DNA from: Nageia nagi
Taxonomy: Eukaryota > Pinophyta
Direction of reading: 5' to 3'
DNA: 64,000 nucleotides
NCBI GenBank assembly: GCA_050084985.1
Contig: JBITNC010000002.1
Span: 17,732,001-17,796,000 of the forward strand
The notes under the pieces were generated by a model. That model had not been told where the DNA came from. It did not search any database and saw only the letters and a list, made by a program, of their open reading frames with translations. Positions 13,280-23,980 of the stretch are shown piece by piece. Position numbers and translations under genes: made by a program. The number at the start of each line of letters is the position of its first letter. Position 1 is the stretch's first letter.

Positions 13280-13740
13280 AAAATTGTACAACGAGTTTCT
13301 CACGTAAAGCAAACTCACCACGGAGGTATAGAATATACAACAAGTTCGTCACGCAGAGCGAACTTACCACGGAGGTATATTAATTATATGCTCAAAAATT
13401 GTACAATGAGTTTTTCATGCAGAGCAAACTCACCACGGAGGTATAGAGCATAAAAATTGTACAACGAGTTTCTCACACAGAGCAAACTCACCACTGAGGT
13501 ATAGAATGTACAACAAGTTCATCACGTAGAGCGAACTTACCACGGAGGTATATTAATTATATGCTCAAAAATTATACGAGTTTCTCACGTAGAGCAAACT
13601 CACCATGGAGGTATAAAATGTACAACAAATTTATCACGTAGAGCAAACTTACCACGGAGGTATAAAATAATCAACACTCTATAACAACAATTGTACAATA
13701 AGTTTGTCACGCAGAGCAAACTTACCACGGAGGTCTAGAA
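13280..13740 (-). repeat. Element A post-pol hairpin array
   Basis: About eight units of roughly 45-60 bp lie between the pol stop and the polypurine tract. Each has a short inverted repeat around a TCACG(C/T)AGAG loop followed by ACCACGGAGGTAT. The stems come in matched versions: GAGTTT with AAACTC, AAGTTC with GAACTT, and AAGTTT with AAACTT. Paired changes like these suggest an RNA or DNA hairpin. One unit (near 13620) has a mismatch. Confidence 0.8.
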
Positions 13741-13793
13741 TGTATTATCAAAAAAGGCCTCTTAGAGGTGAAGTTGTCATCACTAACAAAAGT

Positions 13794-15491
13794 TCAAACT
13801 TCACTCCCCCTTGAGGGCAACTTCACCAACCCGAGAGAATCCCTAAGCTTGCTGAACTGAGCTTCAGGAAGGGGCTTGGTGAATAGATCAACGGAGTTTT
13901 CAGTAGATGGACAATACTCCAAGTGTATGATGTCATCTAGAACCTTCTCCCTGATAAAATGGGCTTGTATTTCCACATGTTTGGTTCTCTGATGGAACAT
14001 AGGATTCTTAGCCAAAGAGATAGCTGATTGATTGTCTGAAGAAATAAGAGATGGGCCATTTTGCTTATACCCAATTTTGTTCAGAAGATGCCTCAGCCAA
14101 ATAGCTTCTTGGGCAGCAACAGACATGGCTCGATATTCAGCTTTGGTGGTAGAAAGAGTCACAGTAGGTTGCTTCTTGGAAACCCAAGAGATAGCACCTG
14201 AACCAATGTTGAACACATATGCAGAGGTTGATTTTCTATCATCTCTATCTCCCCCATAATCAGAATCTGAGAATCCTGAGAGAACAATCGAGGGCACTTT
14301 GGAATACTTAAGAGCAAGATCCTTTGTCCCTGCCACATACCTCAAGATTTGCTTCACAGCATTGAGGTGTTCAACATATGGTTTTTGCATGAATCGTGCC
14401 ATTAGATTCACTACAAAGGCAATATCAGGATGAGAGATAGTCAGATACAGAAGACTACCAATCAATTGCCTATAAGTTGTAGCATCAACCAACTGAGAAT
14501 CTAAGCTCAGTGATACAACGATTCCAGGAGAAACAGGTATTGCAGCATATCTACACTCCTCCATTCCAAACTTTTGCAAGATGTCTGATATATACTTAGA
14601 TTGACTAAGATAAGTACAATCTTTATGTTGGTATACTTGCATTCCAAGATAGTAATGCAATAGACCTAGATCAGTCATTTCAAATGTTGCCTTCAGTTTG
14701 GATATGCACTCTTGGATGTTTTCAATATTGTTGCCTGTTATGAGAAGATCATTCACATAAAGGAGAATTAAGACCATGTCTTTTCCTTGATTGAGTACAT
14801 AGAGATCTGAGTCAGAGAAGCACTTGGAAAAACTAATATCTGCAAAGAATCCTGAAATTTTCTTGTACCATGCTCTAGGTGCTTGTTTAAGTCCATACAA
14901 AGACTTCTTTAGCTTGCACACAAGAGACTCTTTTCCTTTTGGAATAAATCCTTCTGGTTGATTCATGTAGATTTCTACATCCAAGTCACCATTGAGAAAT
15001 GCACTCTTGACATCAAGTTGGAAAACTTTCCATCCTTGAGCTGCAGAAAGAGTAAGGATTATCCTGACAGTAGGCATCTTAGCCACAGGAGCAAAGGTTT
15101 CCTCATAATCAATACCATATTTCTGAGCGAATCCTTTGGCCACTAACTTTGCTTTGTATTTTTCAACTTCTCCATCAAAATTGTATTTAACCTTGTATAT
15201 CCATTTATTTCCAATCATATTTTTCTTATTGGGATAAGGAACCAAATCCCAAGTTTCATTTTTCATGAGTGCCTCATACTCAACTTTCATAGCTTCCATC
15301 CAACACTCTTGCTTGGAAGCTTCTTTGAATGTTGATGGCTCATTCATATTATCAATTTTGGCAAATAAGGATTTATTCAAGGTCATACTTCTTGTAATTC
15401 TTTGAGCTGGAGAATTTTGCTCTTGTGGTGACTTCCCTACATGATCATCCAACCAGTTAGGTGCAGGCATAGAATCATCTGAATCAGACAC
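13794..15491 (-). pseudogene. Element A pol, reverse transcriptase and RNase H
   Basis: A 565-codon open frame covers the copia reverse transcriptase and RNase H. The RT domain starts near residue 78 (NETWDLV), FQLDVKSAFLNGD is at about 157-169, and the active-site box reads YVND at 245-248 instead of YVDD. The first of the paired catalytic aspartates is therefore Asn. RNase H follows, with SDSDYGG near 408-414, AEYRAMS near 451 and SDNQSAISLAKNP near 485. The frame ends in KPLPEAQF...LPSRGSEV. Upstream it is separated from the integrase by stops, so it is not a free-standing gene. The frame is long, but the Asn suggests an inactive enzyme. Confidence 0.9.
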
Positions 15492-16232
15492 CTCAGTATG
15501 AGAAGTCGTATCCTAAGGAAGTTCATTGAACTTGACATCCCTAGAAATAAAGACTATTTTATGGGATGAGGAGTAGAGCCTGTAACCTCTATGCTAATTA
15601 TCATACCCCACAAAGATGCATTTTTCTGATCTTTTGTCTAACTTCTTTCTTTTCTCTGAGGTAATGAAGGCAAATGCATCACATCCAAAGACCCTGAAGT
15701 GTGAGATGTTAGGTTTCTTTCTTGTCCATGCTTCATACTGAGTTTTTCCTTCAACTGCTTTAGTAGGACACCTATTTAGGGTGTGAATAGCAGTGTGAAT
15801 AGCTTCTCCCCATAAGAAACTAGGAAGGTTACCCAACATGCATCTTGCCATTTCCATAATGGTACGATTCTTCCTTTCAGCAACTCCATTTTGCTGAGGG
15901 ATGTAAGGGATTGTGAATTACCGCTTGATCCCATGTTTAACACAATAGTCGTTAAACTCATTGCTATTATACTCACCCCCATTATAAGATCTCAGCATTT
16001 TGATCTTAAAATCAGTTTGATTTTCAACAAGTGCCTTGAAGTCTTTAAATCGATCAAAAGTTTGATCCTTGTGCTCAAGTAGATAACCAAATGTCATCCT
16101 ACTGAAGTCATCAATGAAGGTCAGAACATAAGAAGCTCCCTCTAGAGACTTAGTCTGAAATGGACCCATCAAATCTGAATGCACAAGCTGAAGAGGACGA
16201 GTAGCCCGAGTTGCCTTATCCTTTTCAAACTT
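15492..16232 (-). pseudogene. Element A integrase core, interrupted
   Basis: The frame 16184-15918 encodes HSDLMGPFQTKSLEG, FIDDFSRMTFGYLLEHKDQ and KMLRSYNGGEYNSNEF. The integrase catalytic segment normally reads RSDNGGEY, so the second Asp of the DDE triad is Tyr here. A stop follows GIKR, then QQNGVAERKNRTIMEMARCM and the C-terminal region VFGCDAFAFITSEKRKKL up to about 15594. A further stop separates this from the reverse transcriptase frame. In intact elements it inserts the cDNA into the genome. Confidence 0.85.
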
Positions 16233-17688
16233 TTACCTATTCATCTTTCCTAGAATGCACCTTTCATAAAGACCAATTGTGGGTGAAATATTAGGTAAAC
16301 CTTCCATAAGTTCTTGATTTTTCATATCTTGAATACTCTTGTGGTTGAGGTGCCCTAATCGTTGATGCCAAAGATTATCTTTTGAACACACATTTGTAGC
16401 AAGACAAATTTTTGAAGGTACTTGATCCACAATATAAAGGTCATCTTTTACTGATCCTTTCATCAAAGTGGCAAGTCCTTTCTTAACACACCAGGAGTGT
16501 GAGGTAAACTCAAATGAGCATCCTTTCCTTGTAATCTGAATTACAGAGATAAGATTCATCTTTAGCTTAGGCACATAAAAGAAATTATCAAGTGCCTTTC
16601 TATGAATCTTCACATTCCCTATTCCTTGAACATCAAGGACTGTATTATCAGCTATTACAACGGTATCTTTGTTGTACTTATGAAAATTTTCAAACTTATC
16701 TTTTTCATAACACATGTGATTAGTGCATCCTGAATCAACAATCCAATCATTTGAAATAGTTTGAGTCATTGAGTAGTAGGCAACAGTAGCAGCATGCTTA
16801 TTCTTCTTTTTATTATTGAAATTTCTCATATTTGTATTTCCCTTACCTTTTTGAGCAAATTTCTTTTTACGACAATCATACTCTTTGTGCCCAAAGATGC
16901 CACAAAAGTTACAATTTCCATCAAATTTTTCTTGCAGTGTTGGTTTGCTTGATCCAGCTTTGTCATTACTTTGCTTCAAGTTGTCGTGTTTTCTGATGGT
17001 AGATGAGGATTTGTTATCTTTGAATTTATAATGTTTGAACATCTTCTTGAAAGAAGTTTTGGTTGCTCCTAGAGCAATGCTATTATCCTTTGGAGAAATA
17101 TTCAATATTTTCTTGTTCAAAGTTTCCTCATGCTTTAGAAGGAGTCTTGAAAGGTTGTCAAGAGAGATGACATCTTCTTCATCATCGAGCCTAGTCTCCA
17201 TAACTGTGATAAAGTTACTAAACTTTGTAGAGAGGCTTTGAAGAATGATGAAGACCATGAACTCATCATTGATCTAATTGCACCCACAACCAACCAGTTG
17301 TGTCTTGAGGTCAATGATTTTGTTCAAGTAGATTGAGGCACTTTCATCTTCACCTTGACGATATTGCAACAACTTTTATAGAATGGTGAACCTTCTTGAA
17401 AATTTGGACCCAAGGTAAATTTTCTTTAGTCTATCCCAAGCTTCTTTTGCTGATGTCGAGGAAGAGATCATGAGAAGGATGTCATCTAAAACTGCACGAT
17501 AGATCATAGAAGTTGCTAACTCATTTTTTGAGTTGTAAATTTCAAGGGTTCTTATCTGTAGGAGCAACTAGATCTTCATTTACTGTCTACCACAGCTTCC
17601 TTGCCTATAACTCAGCTCTCATACGAGGTTCCCATATACCAAAGTTGGAACCGTCGAGTATGTGCTTGGGTATGAAGGTTTCAACCAT
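16233..17688 (-). pseudogene. Element A gag, protease and pre-integrase region
   Basis: The likely start is the ATG at 17688 (METFIPKHILDGSNF after MV). Early stops and one frameshift interrupt it before the 341-codon open stretch at 17258-16233. That stretch contains the nucleocapsid knuckle CNFCGIFGHKEYDC, the protease motif DWIVDSGCTNHMC with its catalytic DSG, and the pre-integrase motif NLWHQRLGHLNHKSI. The order gag-protease-integrase-RT-RNase H defines Ty1-copia. The gag packages RNA, but here the N-terminal third cannot be translated in one frame. Confidence 0.88.
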
Positions 17689-17799
17689 TGTCTGTAGAAA
17701 AGTAAATATGCAATAAGAATGCAAAATTTTACAAGTTTCCATCTATACAAATTAAACATAAGTAAACATGTCCCACATGTGCAAACTTATAACCACGAT

Positions 17800-18260
17800 C
17801 CGTAGAGGAATAAAGTTGGGGTTATTTTCTTGTATAGAATTAGGCCTTCACCTGGATGCCCGCAAGGTGGAGCCCAGGTACTATCAGTCCTCAACCAGTT
17901 CACCTTGGTCAGTAATATACTCTCACAAGGAGAAGTACCAACTATTTTCCAAGGATCCGACGTATCTTGGACCAGCCATTTTAATTATCTTGATTAAGGT
18001 TTTCAATTTTCCTCTTAGGTTATCAGGGTAATCCCTGAATGGACGTGCGGACATGTGGTATCACTACACACATGCCTGTCCACCTAATAGAGTTATGTCC
18101 AATCCAACAAAGGTCTTAGGGGCAATTAAGATGGACTTACCACCACTTGGGTCTTCAGACTAAAAGGGATCCAGTCTACCCTGTCCTCACCTTGTGGCTC
18201 CATAAACAAGTCATGTTGTGGAAGAATACGTGCGGATGTGTTTATTTTAGGGGTTACTTT
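17800..18260 (-). other. Conserved leader block of element A, 5' of gag
   Basis: About 450 bp of non-coding sequence immediately upstream of gag is shared with elements B (25030-25450), C (58810-59240) and E (55170-55620). Landmarks are TGTGTAGTGATACCACATG-like sequence, CACCTAATAGAGTTAT, and CTCAACCAGTTCACC on the plus strand. It has no conserved frame. A packaging, translation or splicing role is possible, but the sequence does not show which. Confidence 0.6.
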
Positions 18261-18299
18261 CAATATTTGCGTTTTGCAAGTATAAGCAAATTATGTAAA

Positions 18300-19240
18300 A
18301 AATATAAAGTAAAGTAAAGTTGCATCATCCACACGAGCTTGAAAAACCTTAAAAAGTCCAATGGATTTTGTACTAACCCCTAAAGGACTTTTTACATTTT
18401 GTATATTTTGCTCAATTTATTCAAGCACTTAATGAATTAAAAAAAGAACTAAGTCCTACTTAGCATTTAATTCATAACATGCATTATTCCATGACTTAAA
18501 AAAAATTAAGTAATCATGCATCATGCATTATTTAACTTAAAAATTTAAGTCCTAAGCATGTTTTATTCTTCAAACAAGATAAAGATACATGCATCATAAG
18601 TCTAGCATGCAAGATCTAGATAAGGTTTACAAGATAAAGAGACATGCATCACAAGTCTAGCATGCAAGATCTAGATAAAATTTAAGTAAAAAATTATACC
18701 AATTCCTCCCTTTTCACTTAAAGTTTTATCCCTAAAACAAACTTGTATGCTAAGACTTATCTTATAAGTATGCATTTTAAGTAACAAAATTCCCTTATTT
18801 ACTTAAAAAAAATAGCATACTTAGACTAAATTACTATGCTTAGAGAAAAAAAATGCTAAGAGGTTAGCATTAAAAAATTGCATGTGCACCTTAGTAAATT
18901 AAACATGCAATAAAAAATATTCTAAGCATTTTTTTAAAAAATAAGCTAAGTTTAACTTAAAAAATAAGTTAAAAATATTCACCACTTCATGCATTAAATG
19001 GAAAAAGAAGGAGACCCATACCCCTACTTCATGCATTTTAATGCTTCTCCCACCTTAAGCACTAAAAAAATAAAAATACTCCTAAGTCAAAAAATAATTA
19101 AATGCTTTTTAGTTGTAAAAATATGACCCCCCCTTTTTCTTCCACCAAGAAAAGCATACGTTACTTTTGGAAGAGCAAAAATGCAAGTATTCAACTAAAC
19201 AAACTTAATGCATTTAAGTGCATTAAAGTGACTAAGAAGA
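18300..19240 (-). repeat. Element A leader, AT-rich GCATGC-rich zone
   Basis: AT-rich sequence with recurrent CATGCAT and GCATGC palindromes separated by (T)TAAGT-type words. A near-duplicate AGCATGCAAGATCTAGATAA occurs near 18603 and 18658. The same texture is present in the leaders of B, C, D and E. No coding potential is visible. Confidence 0.55.
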
Positions 19241-19299
19241 CTTGCAAGGAGTTGGCAGCCATCAACCTTGACCATGGAAAGGAGGATGACCTGCATGAA

Positions 19300-19640
19300 G
19301 GCATTTAGAGGACAGCTTATGGAGGTGTTGGGGAAGGAGGAAGAGGAGGCTTGCACAGGAGGAGAGTGCTAGAGTAAAGAGAGGAGGAGGCACGCACGCG
19401 AGGGAGATGCGGAGGTGTGCGGAGTGACCTGGCTAGCGAGGAAGCTAATCAGTCAAGGAGAGGAGACCATCGCATTACGGGGAGGAGGCTACGAGGGAGG
19501 CATCTCATCAAGCAATTTGCAGACCTGGAGAGGGAGGAGGGAGATGTGGAGGTGAGGCCAGCACACAAAGTTAGAGCCTGCAGACCCTTTCATGACAAGT
19601 CCCTCAAACAAGTCCCTCAGCAGCTTCAGTTCATATAGAT
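19300..19640 (-). other. Element A leader, purine-rich (plus strand) GC block
   Basis: A GAGGAGG-rich segment, pyrimidine-rich in the element's own sense, stands out from the AT-rich leader. Blocks of the same texture sit at the matching place in B, C, D and E. A short plus-strand frame of 73 codons (19417-19638) exists, but I do not recognise it and would not call it a gene. Confidence 0.45.
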
Positions 19641-19727
19641 GCTACATTTTTGCTTTCCGTGCCACGCATTAGGGATGAAAAGGATTTCGTAAATGCTAAA
19701 AAAGGATTTTTTTTATCAAACAATTTT

Positions 19728-19828
19728 CAGACCCTTTCAATGTATCCATTTTGTGTATATCCAGCATGCAGATCTTGTGAACATTGCATGGAATGAGACT
19801 GGTGAGGCATTCGGGGCATATCCTACAG
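19728..19828 (-). pseudogene. PPR-like remnant captured in element A leader
   Basis: On the minus strand two frames separated by a shift read like one degenerate pentatricopeptide repeat: VSFHAMF, where VSWNAMI is typical, then AGYTQNGYIERV, where AGYAQNG-type sequence is typical. The related segment in element E (56895-57077) is cleaner and supports the reading. It is sense relative to the element. PPR proteins bind organellar RNA, but this piece is far too short to act. Confidence 0.5.
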
Positions 19829-20244
19829 ATACAGTAAGAACTCCCTTTTTTTCTTCAGTAAGAACTCCCTGTTAATCTGCCAATCTTCTTCAGCTGGTGA
19901 TTTTGTGGCCTTGGTTGCTGCACAGATTACTGTGAGTAAGTGGGTACTTCATTTTCGAGCAGAAAAACATAACTAACGAGTGTGAAGTGCACTATAAGAA
20001 TGTTGTAATGATATACACACATCTGAAGCTGATAACTGACGTGGGTAGTGGATATGCAGGAAAGAGAAGCAAGAGTAACCATGACCATGTTAATGTGTGG
20101 TAGACAGGTCTTCCAGGGCAAAAAAAAAAGTAGGAGGATGTGGTCGTACGTCGCGAGCTGCAGACAGGGAATGACAGTAATGTCTTTCATCCATAAAGGA
20201 CTGCCCTAACCTTATCTTAGTTGGTTAGAAGTTGATTTAAGATT

Positions 20245-20367
20245 TTTTTGCTGCTCCAGAACCTTGTCCCTCTCAGCCATGGTGAGAGCACGGTCAGGTT
20301 TGAGTCAACGATCCACAAATTCTTCGAACTTCTGAACCTTATCTTTCTTGGGGAATTCTCTCTCCAT
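20245..20367 (-). pseudogene. UXT/prefoldin-alpha-like gene fragment captured in element A leader
   Basis: Forty-one codons in one frame, with a single stop, start at an ATG at 20367. They read MEREFPKKDKVQKFEEFVDR, stop, LKPDRALTMAERDKVLEQQK. The VQKFEEFVD-x-RLKPD...AERDKVLEQQK pattern matches the N-terminus of the plant UXT-like prefoldin family, a chaperone or transcription co-factor. Similarity ends at EQQK, perhaps at an exon boundary. It lies between the purine-rich block and the primer site, sense relative to the element. Identification is by recalled family pattern and a protein search should settle it. Confidence 0.65.
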
Positions 20368-21009
20368 TTGTGGGTCAAAAAATGTATGTGCTTTGATAGG
20401 TTTCACGTTCGAATCCCAGTAAACAGCAAAGTGTATAATATATTCCCACCTCCAAAATGTTATAATTTTTGAAAAATATATTGTAAATACTTCAAAAAAC
20501 TTGTAAAGTCTTCCACTTTTTTATTTCAACAATAAAAAAAATGAGAGAGGGTAAATATCCCCATATTTGCTTTAAATTTTAAACAATTGTCTCTAAAAAT
20601 TATTTCCCTCTATTTGTATTAAAATTTTGCAAAAAATAAGACAATTTAGAGAAGAAATAAAGTATTATGTAACTATTACACCTTGGCAATGCTTGTAATA
20701 GACTTATTGATCAATACTACTAACAAACAAAATGTTAGTAAAAAAAATATTTGCATCACATAGTATCCTCTTAAAAGGTATATCATGTATTAAGCATTTT
20801 TGTAAAAAAAAATGCTACTAACATAAGAGGTTAGCAAAAAAATTTGCTTTCATTGCCAATTTTGATCATATTTTGCAAAAAATAAGCTCCAATATCTCAC
20901 AAAATATGTTAGTATCTAATGTAATAATCCATTAAGATAACCAAATGAGGAGGAAATTTATACCTTCTCTTAAAATTTACCTCACCAATGGGGTGTAAGA
21001 TGAGGAATG

Positions 21010-21110
21010 AAGAAGGATGAAGAACCTCCAAAATGTAGAAGAGCTTCCACACCAAAGGAATGAAGAAGGATGAAGAACCTCCAAGATGTAGAAGAAGAGC
21101 TTCCACACCA
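21010..21110 (-). repeat. Short tandem duplication beside the element A primer site
   Basis: Two copies of a roughly 45-bp unit (GGAATGAAGAAGGATGAAGA ... GCTTCCACACC) lie next to the primer-binding site. They differ by a few bases, and the second has an extra GAA. This is the first part of the transcribed leader. Confidence 0.7.
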
Positions 21111-21125
21111 AGCTCTGATACCAAT

Positions 21126-21597
21126 TGAGAGAATTAGCACTACTCTAATCCTCAAGGTCTAAGACTAGGAAGCTCAATCACACGACATTCACACAAGATA
21201 ACACAAGTGTAATGTGGTTCCTCCCTCCTTGGGAGTACATCTACAACTAGTATCTCAATTCTCAAGTATGCCGCTCTTACAACAATTCTCTTCCTCTCTC
21301 CTACACAAACTAGTAGAGTAATGTTACTCCAAAACTTAGATATGTTACAAGAGGAGAGGCCCTCTATTTATAGCTTGAGAGCACCTCCCTAACCTCCCTT
21401 TAACCCAAGGGTAAGGTTAGGGTTACAATAAATGTGTGACCTAACTTTAACCTACCAACTAACCCCATGGTTAGGTCAAAGTCCACACATAATAAAGAAT
21501 TCAATTAATCCTTTAAGGTATCTACATATCCTTTAAGTGATTAATTGAACTTACAAGGAGTTTAGATATTCATAATATTTCATTACAAATTCTAACA
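21126..21597 (-). repeat. Element A 5' LTR
   Basis: 472 bp, same ends and TATA box as its partner. Two bases separate it from the primer-binding site at 21112-21123. It is followed on the right by the CGTAG target duplication at 21598-21602. Confidence 0.95.
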
Positions 21598-21602
21598 CGT
21601 AG

Positions 21603-22340
21603 TCCTTAGGATTGCCATCCTTGGTATTTAACAAAGGTTGAGATCTCTCACCCTCAATCTAAGCATCAAAACTCAGAGAGTCTAATGCCTGTTGTGCATC
21701 ATCCACCTTTGTGTTTATTTCTTGCATCTCCTTCTTGATTGCTACATTTTTAGGAGTTTTGATATTAGCTTTCCTAGCTGGACACTCCTTTTTATGACCT
21801 TCTTGTTGACATCCATAACATGTGATTGAAAAATTTTCATATTTGATTTTCTATATCCACTCCCCTTTCCAAGAAGAAAGAGTGATGGATTGTGGCCATG
21901 GTTCATCTTCAAACATTAGAATGGCCAATCTTGCTTTGCTTATGTTTCTCCTACTCTTCAAACTATCCTCAGTGAATTCATCCATATACTTATAAGATCC
22001 TAAAGAATTGCCAATTTTGAGGAAAAATTTCTCCCCCCAAAATTCTATTAGAAGGGCATAAAGATTAACCCAAACCAAATGATAATCTATTCTTTCTGAA
22101 AGAGGGTCGAAACCCATAGTCCATTTTCGTATATAAATTCCTTGTTGACCAAAGAACCATTTATGATCCCAAACAAATCTCAAACTGGCTAGATCTTCAA
22201 AAAATACAAAAAAAAAAAATTATTGGGTAGCAAGGTTACCCGAAATGTTTTGGACCACTGCTTTTTGACAAAAGCTTCAAGGTCTTGCAGACTAGGTCTT
22301 CTTCCTCTAATTGTACAAATGAGTGTGTGTTTTTCTTGTT
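21603..22340 (-). pseudogene. LINE ORF1, DUF4283-like domain and zinc knuckle (5' part)
   Basis: Reading leftward from about 22340, the frame contains GRRPSLQDLEAFVKKQW and TFRVTLLPNN. After a shift near a poly-A run it continues with RFVWDHKWFFGQQ, GFDPLSERIDYHLVWVNLY and GNSLGSYKYMDE, the usual layout of DUF4283 proteins encoded by plant L1-type LINEs. A CX2CX4HX4C knuckle (CYGCQQEGHKKEC) lies near 21795. In-frame stops occur just before the knuckle (at the TAG following EWI) and after SLSFDA. The frame continues across the element A insertion. In intact elements the product is an RNA-binding chaperone of the LINE RNP. Confidence 0.75.
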
Positions 22341-22370
22341 TCTAGAAATCAAAGTCAAATTTATCCTTAT

Positions 22371-22873
22371 TGTTGGAATGTATAATGCATTATTGTAAAG
22401 GTTATGTAATAATCTTTTATGTAAGTTCACTAATACTTAAGAGTATCATTTAATACCTTAAATATTTAAGTGAATATGATAATATAACTTATCCTACACT
22501 CCATGTCATGAGCATGCCCCTTGGGTAAAAGAATATGCATGTCATGCTTTTTGTACATTGGATAAAAGGGTGATCCAAAAAGGGATTTTGGCCTATAAAT
22601 AGAAGGCTCCCTTTTTGTGATTACACACCAATTTGTGGAGTAAAGTTGTGCTAGAGGATAATGTTTAAGAGTTGAGATTAGAAGAATTGTAAGAGAGTTG
22701 TATTTGTGATTAAAGTAAAAATCTAGTTAATGGATGTACTCATAGTTGGAGGAACCACTTACATCTTGCGATATCTTTGTGAGATTGCTTTATGAATTTG
22801 TTAGATGTGTATTGTGAGCTTTCATGTGATCTTGAGAGTTTAGAGTTGTTCATGTTATAGTTCAATTCTCTCA
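22371..22873 (+). repeat. Element B 5' LTR
   Basis: 503 bp with TGTTGG...CTCTCA ends and a TATA box (CCTATAAATAGAAGG near 22590). It is the same LTR subfamily as element C. Confidence 0.93.
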
Positions 22874-23619
22874 TTTGGTATTAGAGCTTGGTGTGGAAGC
22901 TCTTGGTTTGAATACTCTTCTTCAACTTCTTAAAGACTCCTCTTCACATCCTTAGAGATTTCTCATCTTAAAGGTTCATCTAGATCCTTGGTGAGGTAAA
23001 ATCAAGAGAAGGTATAAATTCCCTTCTTGATTATTTATTGAATTATTGATTTATGATATTAACATGTAAGTTACATACTAAGTCATTTGTTACAATTTTT
23101 TTTTCAAATAGCAATATAAAGCAATTGTTGTCTATACTAACATTTTCTATGTTAGATGCAATATTTGTTTGCAAAATTACTTTATATATTGCTATAATTT
23201 TTTTTACCTACCTTAATTCATCCATTAAAAATTATAGTCGTACTCTATATTTTTTTTACACTAAGGAAGGTAATTACATGTCACTATCATTTACTAAAAT
23301 AATTACCATTTATTTGCAAAATAATTGCAAATAGTTTATTCATGAGTCTATCTATGTTTTAAAAAAAATAAAGGCTCTATTAGTAAAAAAAAGGGGTTAG
23401 TATACAAAATAAATAAAAACGTTTTTTTTTAGTATTATTACTAACATTATTTTTAAATGCAATTCTTTGCTTAAATAACAATAGTATGTTTCTATTACAT
23501 AATTGTATAAATAAAATAGGAAAAAAAGAATTTATATAAATAAAAATCTTTTGAAATATTTCAAAAGCTTTTTTTTTATATACATATATTTTTTGAAATC
23601 AATTTTTTTCCTAATGTTT

Positions 23620-23980
23620 ATAAGGGGGAGGATGACCAGCCATTGGTTGACCAAAACCCCTCCCTTATCTCTCAAGCAATAGCGTGATGGAAGAATTTTG
23701 CTAATCTTTATCGCACAATCTTCCCTTACGGTAGTTGAAACCTCCCTTGTGGCCATCATCTCCTTGTAGCCCCCAATGTGTGTTGGTTAACTTTTTTTTC
23801 ACACAAGCCTCCCTTGTGGTGACCTGTTCCTCCCTTGCTCTACTCGCTCTTCATCGTGGCCCTCACACCAACCTGCTCCATTGTAGCCCTCGCGATGGCC
23901 TATTAAAACTCACCCTTGCCAAGTTGCGCCCTCCTTCAAATTACTTGCCTTTTTTTTCTTTAATTTCTTGCTCCATGTGA
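23620..23980 (+). other. Element B leader, pyrimidine-rich GC block
   Basis: CCTCCCTTGTGG-type words recur through this block, which is the sense-strand counterpart of the GAGGAGG blocks in A, C, D and E. Short frames exist on both strands (75 and 81 codons), but neither resembles a known protein. No captured gene is recognisable in this leader. Confidence 0.45.

Larger units (their letters stand above)
12330..21597 (-). mobile_element. Ty1-copia element A, full length, inserted in LINE ORF1
   Basis: Two 472-bp LTRs (12330-12801 and 21126-21597) bound the element, and the target duplication CGTAG is exact (12325-12329, 21598-21602). By eye the LTRs differ at about nine positions with no indels. 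The primer site complementary to initiator tRNA-Met (GCTCTGATACCA on the plus strand, 21112-21123) adjoins the right LTR, and a polypurine tract (minus strand AAGGGGAG) adjoins the left one. Gag-pol is nearly complete but has several stops. A 3.4-kb leader lies between primer site and gag and contains host-like fragments. Confidence 0.95.

Noticed and set aside
13280-13740. Regularly spaced repeats resembling a CRISPR array
   Set aside because: The units are imperfect tandem repeats without unique spacers of constant length, they lie inside a plant retrotransposon, and relatives have them at the same place.
14032-14259. Plus-strand frames over RNase H and RT (also 14958-15146, 51371-51559, 52298-52486)
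   Set aside because: Antisense shadows, repeated at the same position in elements A and E.
20390-20420. tRNA-like T-arm (GTTCGAATCCCAG) as a tRNA gene
   Set aside because: No acceptor stem, D arm or anticodon arm can be built around it. It may be a SINE or gene-flank remnant.
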